Notes under the pieces: generated by a model
Told to the model about the DNA's origin: nothing
Databases searched by the model: none
What the model saw: only the letters and a program-made list of their open reading frames with translations
Shown: positions 37,404 to 48,260 of the stretch, piece by piece
Numbering within the stretch: the first letter of the stretch is position 1
How the letters are laid out: each line of letters begins with the position of its first letter
Assembly: GCA_022496205.1 (NCBI GenBank)
Contig: WTXD01000002.1
Location: 1,054,001 to 1,118,000, forward strand
Source: Gloeopeniophorella convolvens
Taxonomy: Eukaryota; Basidiomycota; Agaricomycetes; Russulales
Direction of reading: 5' to 3'
DNA length: 64,000 nucleotides
Position numbers and translations under genes: made by a program

Positions 37404-38472
37404 ATGGCACAGAGCGGGTTCGACAGAAGACGTGTCAATGGACCCGAAGAAAGCTTCTACCCTGTCTTCGACAACACCGAGGGGTCCGCCACCTTGTACC
37501 AGGACTGGAAAGTAGGGCAAGCGCGTCGGCAGAGACAGCCACAGGACATTCGCCCGATATGTGCGTCGCAGAGGCAGCTAGATCTACATCACTTTCCACT
37601 CAGCCGTTGCGTCGCAGATAGTTCTGAAGATAGGTTTCATCAAGCAAGCGAATGGCTCCGCATACATCGAGACAGAGAAGACTAAGATCGCGTGTGCGGT
37701 GTGAGATTGCTGCATCTGGAATGTCCGTATCGATCCTGATTTTATATCATTCCATCTAGCTATGGCCCGCGGCAGTCGAAGAGTTTCACTTATAACGAGA
37801 TAGGGAAACTAAACGTAGAAGTCAAATTCACGCCTTTTTCGTCGGTTGCGCGAAGAGTACCCATTCGAGTGAGTGGTGTACTTCTTTCTGACGCATCAAC
37901 TAAACTTTATGCAATCAACCTGAAGGACGCGGAAGATAGGTCTGTAGCCAACCTAGTACATCAAGCTCTCGCCTCCAGCGTGAGGCTGGATCTATTACCG
38001 AAGTCGGTCATAGACATATTTGTGACCGTCATCGAGTGCGACGGATTAGAGAGCTGCGTTGCAGCCGCAACAATCGCGGCATCGACCTCACTTGCAAAGG
38101 CTGGTATAGAGTTGTTTGGTTTGGTCATGTCCTGTGCAGGAGTAGGGCTACATCCTCGTGCTTCCTTCCCCATCCTGACCACGATTTATCAGGCCATCGT
38201 AGGGGAAAACACCTGGCTTGATCCGACCGAAGAGGAGACGCGGTTGGCATCCGGGACGATACTGTGCGCATGCATGCCAGCTTTGGATGCCACGACGAAT
38301 ATATGGCAGACCGGCCGCATGCTACCAGGCGAAGCTTTCCAGGTGAGTGGCAGGAGTCCTAATTACGCGTTGCTCGGGTACTCATCCATGGCAATTTTAG
38401 GGACTTGAGCTTTGCCAGGAGCGTTGCGTCGATATACACCAGATCGCCGCCCAGGCCCTTCTCGAAGACTGA
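37404..38472 (+). CDS. MTR3: Exosome RNase PH-like subunit MTR3
   Basis: Non-catalytic ring subunit of the RNA exosome (EXOSC6 type). The start MAQSGFDRRRVNGPEESFYP is the conserved opening. Spliced exons give IVLKIGFIKQANGSAYIETE, KTKIACAVYGPRQSKSFTYN and EIGKLNVEVKFTPFSSVARR, then VPIRDAEDRSVANLVHQALA, SSVRLDLLPKSVIDIFVTVI, TIAASTSLAKAGIELFGLVM and SCAGVGL, ending QIAAQALLED with TGA at 38470-38472. Introns: after DIRPI (about 37561-37617), after CAV (about 37699-37758), after VPIR (about 37870-37926) and after GEAFQ (about 38342-38400). The RNase PH fold is complete; the active-site residues of bacterial RNase PH are not expected here. Confidence 0.92.
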
Positions 38473-38966
38473 ACTGTTAGCCAAGGCACCTGCAGTACGG
38501 TCGTATGGAATGAATTGTACTGTCAAAACCACGTCTCTCGTCATTAGATCTCTCGCGCTGCGTAGGCGTGGTGCGTATGCCCAAGGACGGCGAGCTCAGC
38601 CAGAGATTCTCCGGGATGAGATCCCGCCTCTAGATATTACTTCAGAGTCGAGCCGCCTGCTTGGTAGTGTAGATGTGATTGCTGTGCACATGTGCACCTT
38701 TGAGTGTCTGTCCGAAGCCGTTTCTACAATCTGCAGAGCCGTATGTCGCGATGTTGGGGGCCTCACGCCACGAGAGTGGACATTCATAGGGAATGGACTT
38801 CGCCGGGCGGGCGACTGCTAGTGGCCATTGTATTGGCGTATTACATAATACACACGGTATAATAAATTTGTATCTATGGCTAATGGTTTCCACAAGACCG
38901 AACCGGGTCGACGCGCGGGACGCGGGACGGTCCAGTGGATGACCACCGGCTTCTGAGTCCTCTTCG
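38473..38966. other. Intergenic region with an unsupported overlapping frame
   Basis: Holds the MTR3 3' region and the transporter promoter. A plus-strand open frame at 38405-38821 (138 codons) overlaps the MTR3 stop and shows no family resemblance, so I do not call it. AT-rich spot near 38840-38880 (ATTACATAATACACACGG). Confidence 0.45.
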
Positions 38967-41411
38967 ATGAGCTTCCCCCCCACCCCCAAAGAGTCATATA
39001 CCCACTCGAGGCCTTCGCATGAATACTCACGACGAGATCTCTCCCCGCTTCGCTCAAGGTCATCTCACGACTCTGACGACTCTTTACGAGCCCTCGAGCT
39101 TCTCGACGGAGAAACACCCAGAACGCGAGGACGCTCGCTATCTATATCTGGCTTCGGCTTTGAGAGAGATTTACTCCCTTTGAGCGCCAGTCTGAGTGAG
39201 CCCGATGAAGTTCGGAGTGTCGTAGGTGACAAAAGCATTGGCCTCGTCAATGGTACGCCCAACCTTCTGTCGCCGTGCTCGCGTTGTGACACTACTCTTT
39301 AGGCATCGCGCTAGTCGTTGGTTTGCAGGTGAGAACAAGTACCATGTAGCTTGATGTGATTCTAACTCCGGAGTAGATTGGGTCGGGGATATTGTACGTT
39401 GACCCCGGATGCTTGTAGCACTGTGTTTATACTCCCATAGCTCATCCCCAGGAGTGGTAGTTGCGAATACCGGAAGTGTCGGGGCAAGCCTCATCGTTTG
39501 GCTCCTATCGGGGCTGCTTGGATGGACCGGCGCAAGTAGCTTCGCGGAGTTGGGTTCCGCGATACCTTTGAATGGCGGAGCCCAGGCATACCTTGCCTAC
39601 TCCTACGGGCCACTCGTCTCTTACCTCTTTGCTTGGACCGCCATATCCGCGTTGAAGCCTGGTATGAACCGCCTTGTATGCTCCCTCGTGACATTGACTC
39701 ACCATGCTCCCAGGGGGTAACGCTGTAATCAGCCTCATATTCGCGGAGTACCTTAACAGACTGTTTTGGCACGCAACTCGCAGCGACGTCTCGCCGGATG
39801 ACATACCACAATGGGCTACCCAGTTGACAGCAATTGCGGCCGTATTCCTTATCACCCTTGTATGCGTGGTAACCCGCAGCCTGGGGACTCGCCTCGCCGT
39901 CGTATTCACTACTGTCAAGGTTCGTAGTATGTTGGCCCTACGAGAACTTGACGGCTGAGTATCTTATCCTATAGGTTCTTTCTCTAGTACGTGTTTTTTT
40001 TTGTTCTGGTTGCTTGGGTGCTCATGTATCTCTAGGTTTCCATCACTGTGCTTGGTCTCATTCAGCTGGCAAGGGGCCGTTCGACGATCTCATTCTCGTC
40101 TTCTCTATTCGCCGGGTCGTCTACTAGCCCATCGTCCTATTCTCTAGCTCTTTACTCGGGTCTCTGGGCGTTCGATGGTTGGGACCAAGCAAATTATGTA
40201 GGCGGTGAGATGTCTGAACCAGAAAAGAATATTCCGCGAGTTATACATTCCAGCATGATCACGGTGACGGTGCGAACTTACTATGTTGAGTTTATGGCCC
40301 CTAACAATTGTTTTCAGCTACTTTTCCTGCTCGCTAACATATCGTATTTTGTGGTCCTCGACAAGGTAAGCTCCTGTCTCTACACAAACCCGGAAGGCCA
40401 ACATCAATCAGGACACCGTTGGCTCCAGCAATACAGTCGCCCTTGATTTCGGCCGTGTTCTCTTCGGACCAGTTGGAGGGTCCGTCTTTGCATTCATGGT
40501 CGCGTTCTCTTGCTTCGGAGCTCTAAATGGTTCGCCACTCCCTTCGTTGCCGCCGTAGCACTGACTTGATACTTCTGCAATAAGGCTCCTTCTTTACTAC
40601 AGGTCGTCTGATTTATGTCGCGGGACGGGAAGGCTATCTGCCCGCTTTGTTCGGACGGCTACACCCGACTAGGCAGACGCCACTCAATGCTATGCTCCTG
40701 CAAGCCGGAATCACGATTGCTTTCATCCTGTTGGGAGGCGGCTTTCGCTCACTCATAAACTTCGCCGTAGTGGCATCGTGGGCATTCTACTTCCTCACAG
40801 TATGTACCTCAGCCGGACTTCTACTTCGTAACTCAATGATGACAGGTTCTGGGCCTGGTGATTCTGAGAATAAAGGAGCCCATGTTAGAGAGGTACCAGT
40901 TTCATTTCTTTTGTTTCAATTCCAGACTCATGACACCATTTCCACTTCAGACCTTATAAGACTTGGATCACAACACCCTTAATCTTCTGTGCTGTGCGAA
41001 CTCTACCTTTCCTTCTTAGCTTAACGCTGAAACCCAAAAAGGTTGCATTGTTCCTCTTGTGCATGCCTATAATTGCCGCGCCCTTAGAGGCAATGGCTGT
41101 CCTTGGTTCGTATGTGTATGCACCGGATACTCCTGATATGCTGAGGCACTGACAGGATTCGTTCTGGCTGGAATTCCAATGTATTATATCACACGACGCG
41201 ACGTCAACATGCCCCAGCAAGGCCGGTTCTGTGAGCGTTCACAGCTTTGTGGGATTTTCTGTGCATGCTACTGACATAACCTGGAATTCCAGCATTCCTC
41301 TCTTCATTAGTATCGCGATTTCGAGGGCAGCCTATGGCAACACCCGGGTTCGGATGGCAAGCCGTTGCTACCGACGGGGATGACGGTATTGAAATGACTG
41401 AAGGCAGATAA
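38967..41411 (+). CDS. LAT-type amino-acid transporter (APC superfamily)
   Basis: Twelve-helix transporter of the L-type/b(0,+)/y+L family. It starts MSFPPTPKESYTHSRPSHEY with a Ser/Arg-rich cytosolic tail of about 85 residues. Helix 1 carries the signature IALVVGLQIGSGIFSSPGVV (GSGIF, substrate loop), followed by LIVWLLSGLLGWTGASSFAE, LGSAIPLNGGAQAYLAYSYG and YLFAWTAISALKPGGNAVIS. Later parts include LALYSGLWAFDGWDQANYVG, EMSEPEKNIPRVIHSSM, the LLFLLANISYFVVLDK helix, ALDFGRVLFGPVGGSVFAFM, RLIYVAGREGYLPALFGRLH, and PLNAMLLQAGITIAFILLGG. The C-terminal exons end VATDGDDGIEMTEGR with TAA at 41409-41411. About ten introns. Substrate cannot be assigned; large neutral amino acids or methionine are the family's usual range. 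Confidence 0.9.
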
Positions 41412-42288
41412 GCCAGGGAGCTTTCTCGGTCATCGTATTCAATCAGCGGGCCTGCAAAGACAGTCCGGTCTATGTAGATGCTTGTGGACGTTACATCCCA
41501 GTAGCCCGGTTTTACGGTTGAATGATACACCTTGTTCGTCTTCAGTCAGCACCGGCGCTCTATGGTGTAGACGCGCGTCGCTACGTATCGCTTTCCATGG
41601 GGGTCAGTGCAGCGCTGGATGGCTGTTTGGAACGTGGAACGCCACTGTGTGTGCAACCGACCAAATGCTCGTCCCTGGGGCCTGGGGCCTGAGAGATGCT
41701 TGGCGTGCTAGGCGCGTGACAGCCATAGTTGATTAGGGTCGCGTCGACTTAATACTGTGACGTTGAGTAGATCTGAATCTGAGGCCGCATCAGAGCTCGG
41801 CGCCAAAGCCGACACAACGTGTTCGCAACACACTCACCACCATGCTCACGCAGAGCCAAGGACAACGGCGCCGCCATTGGAGACCCCGACGCGAACCCAC
41901 TGTTGGGCGCGGCTGCGACGAGACGGCCATCGGGATTATTATTACCCACCCCCGTGGATCTAGGCACGTGCATAGGAAGGCATGGGAGTTGCTGGTGCTG
42001 GCGTCACGGTCGATGATGCCCTGGCGTGCGTACTTACAAATACCTTCCGAGGCAGGCCTCGAGAGACAACACTTTTCCGTGTCACGGTCGCTTAGCTACG
42101 CCCAGCTTCGTCTCGACCGGGACCTGCAGGGTCTCGTGCGGTCGTGGCCTTCTATATCCTGAGCGTTAATACCCACCTATTGTTGGATACGGCTGATCCC
42201 TTCTCCCCCCCACTCGAACTGGCCCACTCAGCCAAAACCCTTTGCGCCGTGCGCCTTCGTGACAACAGACCTCATCCTGCAGGTCAAG
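41412..42288. other. Intergenic region, 877 bp
   Basis: Between the transporter and the ferric-reductase-like gene. Several short frames of mixed composition (e.g. around 41757-42162) have no resemblance to known proteins. GC-rich; no repeats or tRNA recognised. The right part must hold the oxidoreductase promoter. Confidence 0.5.
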
Positions 42289-45200
42289 ATGTCGACGTCC
42301 TCTCCCCATCTACGGCAACGCGATGACAACCCGGAAACCCCTATCATCGCAGATGACCTCGAGTGGTTCACGGCCTACGCCAAAATCCATATGCTCAGTC
42401 AAACAAGCTGGAGATACGCCTACATCTTCTGGCTCGCGATTGGTCTCGTGGCTCTCATATTTTCAGTATTCCACCTCTTCGGCCTACGATCGGGAGCTTT
42501 CGGAGCCCATTGGAGTAAATGGTCCTTGCGTCGTCGAACATGGCGCAAGAAACACTCTCTGGCTGAAGCAAGAAAGAGTGACCGGCCACACAAACAGCCT
42601 CTCCCGCTACCCTCGAACGCCCAGCTCCTTTGTCTGCTCTCCCTCATAGTCGCATGTCTGGCCGCTACGTTCGTGGGCCCCGACTATATCGCCCCTGTCA
42701 ATCGACTGTGGGGATTCCGAAGGTCGTTGTCCGCAGTCGCGGCCAGTCCCATCATAGAACAGCCCCAGTACACCATCCAGAAGGCGTGGTGGACCTCCGG
42801 CGGACGAGCGGGTCTTGTCTCATTTGCGTTATTCCCACTCTGCATCCTCTTCGCTCTCAAGCGCCCTCCGTTCGCCATCTTTGCAATTCCCTTCTTCACG
42901 AATTTACACTTCGACAAGCTCATCTGGCTCCATCGTTGGACGGGTCGACTCATTTGGTTCATGGTTGCCCTGCATACAGCTCTATGGAGCGTGCAATTGG
43001 CCAACGACAAACGCAGTGGCACAGATAAAGTTGCGTACGTGTATGCGTGGCAGTACCAAAAGTTTATCTATGCGTGGATTGTGAGTGCAGTATCCCTTGT
43101 GATCCATGTCTCTAGTTAATACTCCCGCCACAGGCGTTTGGCTTGCTCACACTCCTCACCTTGCTGTCATTGGGGCCTATCCGTGACAAGCATTACGAGA
43201 CCTTCTATGCACTCCATATCCTTCTTGTCCCTGCTACCATAGTGATGTCGGCGCTCCACCATCCGCCTTTGTGGTGGTGGTGCTGGGTTTCCCTCTTCCT
43301 ATGGGTTGGAGAGAGAGTCTGGCGGGCGACAAACTGGGTGTATATCAATGGGATATTCGGCACTCCCGTTTCCGTTCCTCTGGTTGCTGAGTCAAACCCG
43401 CAACTCCCTGCTCCTCGACAAGGCTGGGAGATGCATCCAATATCCCCCGACCTAGAATCCGCTACTGACCACATAAAGCATTCGCACGCGTCACCTGCAA
43501 CACCGCGATCTCCGAATCAAGTTCCTCGCCAGTCCCCGTACAATTCCACCACTCAGTTCGCGTCGTCAGCACAGTCCTTACTCCCGTCCGCGCCGTCTAC
43601 CTTCTCCATTCCAACTGGTTTCGCCCACGCAGAAGTGTTGGCGGGGCGCACTATACGGATACGGCTCATAACGCCTGGGCAGCTTAGTTGGGCACCAGGA
43701 CAGCACTTCCTTCTCTGCATCCCATCCGTGTCCGCCCTGGTCTCCCACCCTTTCACATGCGCATCTATATGTGATGAACAAAGGCCCAGTGAAGATGGTA
43801 GAACCATCATGTTCCTCATCCGCGCAAAAAACGGCTGGACCAAGGATCTTTGGACCACAGTGGTCGCGCTCTTAGCAAGCGGGCACAGGAATCCAGCAAA
43901 TGAAGCACCGCCAGGAACACTTCTGCCACCGACGGGTGTGCTGCTGAGGGCTTGGGTGGATGGCCCGTTTGGTTCGCCAGCACGAACGAACTGGGGCTTG
44001 TACTCGAGTGCCCTGATCGTCTCCGGAGGCTCGGGAGTGTCATTCGGACTGGCTGTACTGGAGTACCTCTGCTTGTGCATGGCTGGGAGGAACGGCCGAT
44101 TCCTGGGTGGCAACGTGGGGAGAAGCAAAGCGGTCTTCGCTACCCGCCGGGTGCGCTTCGTTTGGATCGTTCGAGACTTCGGTGAGTATGAGATGGTTTG
44201 CAAATATTCTTACTCAAGGGTTGCACACAGCTCACATGCAATGGTGTGCTACTGTTCTACGTCGATGTAAATCTCTCATTCCTCCGGAGTCCTTGCAAAT
44301 CGAACTCTTCGTGACAAACTTCAACACGTCCATCTCGCTTGCCCCCAGAAGTGGCGGCGTCGGCATCCTTGCATCACCCTACTCCCCGACCCCACCACTA
44401 TCTGCTCTTCGTCCTGTTAGCGACGTCACCATCTCGGGGATAAAGGATCTTCCATTCGACCATGAAGACTCCATGCCCGATGTTCATGCCGACGACTACG
44501 TTGATTTGAGCTACTACACCGGGGAGTTCACAGAGAGCGGAGAGCTCGGCCACGAAGAGCATCAATTGGACCTCACTAACTTTGACGGTGACAACGATGA
44601 TCGGGTTCCAGGCGAGAGTTCCCTGAACCGCGCTGTCAAGAAGGAAGGCACAGTGCGGCGAGGGCTCAGCCGTCAGCTTAACCCCAAGAGTGTGAAGCGA
44701 GCACTCGATCAATCGAATAAACAAATCGATTCGCCAACGTCACCACGCAGAATAGGCCATCTCCTACTTTCCCCACCCCACCAGCCAGGACGTCCCACTG
44801 GCCTGAGCGTGGACACGTCAGTGTTGGCCCAGCGCTCTCCTGGGTCATCACGTCTCTCGGGGCTTACAGCTGTCTCTCCTGCTTCACGAGGGACTTCCCC
44901 CGTCGGTTGGGACTCACCACTGGCTCATGGAGAGCGGGTTCGGTTTATGGAAGGAGCCCAAGACTGGGACAGAAGGTCCATAGTGTCTGCGGAATCGCAC
45001 GTGTCCAGTGTGCATGCTCTATTGCGCGAGGTTTCGGGCGGGTACAAGCTCGAGCTGGACGATCAGGAGATGCAAGACATCAGGGTCATGGCCGAGTTTG
45101 CCAGGCCCGGTCGACCGAAGCTGGACCTCATTCTACGCGATGAGGTGACAAAAGCTAAGGGCCGCATCGTCGTTGCATGCAAGTCCTCCAGATTCGCAAC

Positions 45201-45360
45201 ACACCATTCGATGTCTGACTGCATGTTCACAGGTTGTGGACCAACGACATTGAATGCCGTCGTCAGGAAGGCGGTTGCAGCTCAAATTGATCCCGCGCGG
45301 ATCCGACGAGGGGATAACAGCGGATCGATTGAGCTCGTAGCAGAAGACTTTGCGTACTAA
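42289..45360 (+). CDS. Ferric-reductase-like FAD/NAD(P)H oxidoreductase with large insertion
   Basis: Membrane oxidoreductase of the FRE/NOX superfamily, passing electrons from NAD(P)H through FAD and heme across a membrane. Start MSTSSPHLRQRDDNPETPII. After the first helix (YAYIFWLAIGLVALIFSVFH) come the heme-binding helices with paired His: IWLHRWTGRLIWFMVALHTA and HYETFYALHILLVPATIVMS followed by ALHHPP. The FAD loop is LVSHPFTCAS and the nucleotide site begins VSGGSGVSFGLAVLEYL; the end is CGPTTLNAVVRKAV and ends VAEDFAY with TAA at 45358-45360. All hallmark residues are present. Between ELFVTNFN and DIRVMAEFARPGRPKLDLIL about 240 residues of acidic/Ser-rich sequence (44330-45060) interrupt the nucleotide-binding domain, and an 85-residue Ser/Pro-rich insert precedes the FAD domain. 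An apparent GC-AG intron at 45179-45232 yields VACCGPTTL. Introns also near 43081-43134 and 44180-44230. Substrate (iron or copper) unknown. Confidence 0.87.
45179..45232 (+). other. Apparent GC-AG intron in the ferric-reductase-like gene
   Basis: The donor is T|GCAAGT (perfect GC-donor consensus), the acceptor TTCACAG|GT, length 54 nt, with a CTGAC branch-like word 14 bases before the acceptor. Removal gives VACCGPTTL, the family motif. It is a multiple of three and lacks stops, so retention would only add 18 residues. Confidence 0.7.
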
Positions 45361-45787
45361 TGGGACCATATGGCTCACGGACCGCCTTACATTATTGCTC
45401 TGATACTGTATCTTTTCTCATCTTCGCTGTTACGTCGTATGTTGGCCAAGGACAGAACTCTGGATAGTCTCCTCATCTGTAGTATTACATAACTAGATCT
45501 AGTAGCGTGCAATGCACCATTGAAAGACGCTCACTTTCACCGCTGCTAAGCGACTCGCCACCTCCCCATCGCTCTCAGTTACGCGACAGCTCACCTAGGA
45601 ACGGTGAGACCACCGAGCGTGCTAAGGCAGGAGTCACTTATCCTTGCACACTTCGGCACTTGCAGACCTGGCTTGCGGCGCACCCTCTCGTACGGTCATA
45701 CGCCAAATTAGGCCATCCCGGATACAAGCTCGGTCACTTCCCCGACCTCTCATCTCGCCTCTTGCGGGCTCTCGGTGCATAGGCCAC
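45361..45787. other. Intergenic region upstream of TRM1
   Basis: Contains the 3' region of the ferric-reductase-like gene (TATCTTTTCTCATC-type T-rich sequence) and the TRM1 promoter. Short frames such as 45507-45782 lack support. No element recognised. Confidence 0.45.
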
Positions 45788-48096
45788 ATGGCCGCCCAAG
45801 AAGCAGGTTCCATCACCGTCCCCGACGGTTACACACTCCACACGGAGAATAACTCCTACATATTGTTACCATCGAACAATGGCGCCTTCCTCAACCCAGT
45901 TCAGGAGTTCAACCGTGACTTGAGCGTAGCCTCCATTCGTGTCTGGAGCGAGGAGCTGAACAGGAGAAAGGAGGAGCGATGGAAAGAGGCGCGAGAGAAA
46001 AAACTTAGGAAGCTCGAGAAGGCGGCGGAGCCAGAGAGGAAACGTCTCAAGGCCGAGGAGACTGCGACGAAGATGTGAGTGTTCTCTGCGCGATGATTTC
46101 ATGTCAATTTCACGGGTGCCAGTGAATCAGAGCCAGCAAATGCGTCAATGGATCTTGAGCCTGATTCTAACCAGGGAGACGCTGCCTCTCGGCCAAGAGA
46201 TGCAGAGGTAAGTTCTTTCCTCCTCGACTTGGTGCAACACTAAACAGACTGTGGTGCAGTACCGGCCCTACAAGTTTGTCGTACTAGAGGCACTGTCCGC
46301 CACTGGCCTGCGCTCCATCCGCTACGCCAAAGAAATCCCACTTGTCAAGTTAGCGCGTTGCCATCTGTACCCTCACCGGTCCCCGCGCTTACACTGTTTC
46401 CTCAAGATACGTGATAGCGAATGATTTATCGCCTTCGGCAACGGACGCCATGAGACGAAACGTTGAACTCAACGGCCTCGGTGGCGCGGCCGCCCAGGGG
46501 CAGGGAGAACTCTCAGTCGCTGGAGGTGAGGGGAAGGTCAGGGTCAATGAGGGCGATGCTCGGTGAGCACCTCCTTTTACTCATCATGTGTGGCCATGAT
46601 TCACAGCGCTGCAGTGCTCTCATGTATTTCCACTCCCCGGAGCGCAGCCGCGTCGATGTCGTCGATTTAGACCCGTACGGGACCGCTGCTCCGTTTATTG
46701 ATGCTGCCGTTCAATGCGTCGCGGACGGAGGTGCGCCGCTTTTATTGTCCAAATTCGTGTCGACGTCAGACCCACTCGCATGGTGTAGGTCTGCTGTGTG
46801 TGACATGCACGGATCTGTCTGTCCTGGCCACAAATAATTACCCCGAAAAATGGTGCGCACCCTCCTGTTCGCCGTGAACCAGACGTTTATGTCCGCTCGT
46901 CATCAGCTACTCTAACTACGGTGGCGTACCAGCCAAGAGCGAATATTCTCATGAAGCAGTGAGTGCAGCTGTTATATCAGAACTCGCGGTATTCACACGA
47001 GGGCACTAGGCACTCCGACTCGTCCTCCATACCATCTCAGCCTCTGCCGCACGTTATGGCCGATATATCGAGCCACTGTTATCCCTTTCCATAGACTTCT
47101 ACGTGCGCCTGTTCGTGAGAGTACAAACGGCACCTATTGAAGTCAAGAGGCTTGCCAGGTCCGTCAGCCAGCATCTCGTGTGCAGCTGACATTGACCCCC
47201 GTGTGTACTCGCAGCAAAACATCGGTATACTACGTCTGCTCCGGCTGCCAGTCATTTTACGAACAGCCACTAGGTAAAGTGACAGAAAAGGTCAGCGACC
47301 GCGGCAATACCAACATACTGTTCAAAACACATGTCGGGCCTCCTGTTTCGGAGAAGTGCACTGAATGTGGTTCATCGCTGCATATTGCTGGCCCAATGTG
47401 GAATGGTCCCATCCACGATCCTGCATTCGTCGACCAGGTTCTCACGCACCTCGAGGGCAATGAAGACAAATACGGGACATCTATTCGGATGAAAGGCATG
47501 CTCACTGTCGCCAAAGAAGTGAGACCCTTCGCACGAGCGTTCTTCTCGAGACTGATCGCGGCGAGCAGGAACTGAGTGTGCCATTCTATTTCACGCCCTC
47601 TCGGGTTGCCAGCTTCTTCCATTGCACGTGCCCGTCGTTAGATGAAGTAGCGTGAGTGTATGCTACCGTGCAACGCAGACGCGAACTGATGGTCGCCTTT
47701 CAGCTCCGCCCTTCTCCACGCAGGACACCAAGTCTCCAGGTCGCACGCAGCAGCCGGCTCGTTGAAGACGACGGCGAGCCGGAAAGATCTCCACGACGTC
47801 TATCGCTCTTGGGTCAAGACGCACCCTGTGAAGATGGAAAAGATTTCGGCAAACTCTCCCACTCGTGCTTTGCTCGGGAAGGAACCGAGGTATGGGTTGT
47901 ATACTTCGGGGTTGGAGCTCTGTTTCTGTAACCTTGTTACAGTGCTGAAGCGAACTTTACTCGACACCCCATGACGGTGACGCAGTCATCCAAAGTCAAG
48001 CTCGTTCGTTACCAACAAAACCCCGCACCGAATTGGGGACCAGCCGCGAAGGCAGATAGTGGTATAAAGAGAAAGCGACATAATGACGACGAGTGA
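45788..48096 (+). CDS. TRM1: tRNA (guanine26-N2)-dimethyltransferase TRM1
   Basis: Makes m2,2G26 in cytosolic and mitochondrial tRNAs using SAM. Start [20 protein letters not shown]. After a charged segment ([20 protein letters not shown]) the methyltransferase core has [40 protein letters not shown] and the signature [20 protein letters not shown], plus [20 protein letters not shown], a split-codon exon join (TG|C) and [20 protein letters not shown]. The zinc-binding part includes [14 protein letters not shown] and [15 protein letters not shown]. The C-terminal domain continues [18 protein letters not shown] to [17 protein letters not shown], ending HNDDE with TGA at 48094-48096; the terminal Lys/Arg run could act as a nuclear signal. 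About twelve small introns. No mitochondrial presequence is obvious at this start. Confidence 0.94.
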
Positions 48097-48260
48097 CGGT
48101 GCACTGCGATAGCAGAGTAGAATATCTAATGATAAATTCCTGGACTAGTGGGTTGTGTGAGAGCTTCTGCGTGTCTGATAGTGACAGAGAAGAATAAATG
48201 CAACGAACGCGAGTAATACAGCAGAGAGAAACAGAGGTAACCCAAGCGTACATAACAATT

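Noticed and set aside
38405..38821. 138-codon plus-strand frame after MTR3
   Set aside because: Overlaps the last MTR3 exon in another frame, Arg/Ser-rich with no family resemblance; chance is likely.
41757..42162. Overlapping short frames in the 877-bp intergenic gap
   Set aside because: No shared frame, no homology and no plausible splice join to the oxidoreductase.
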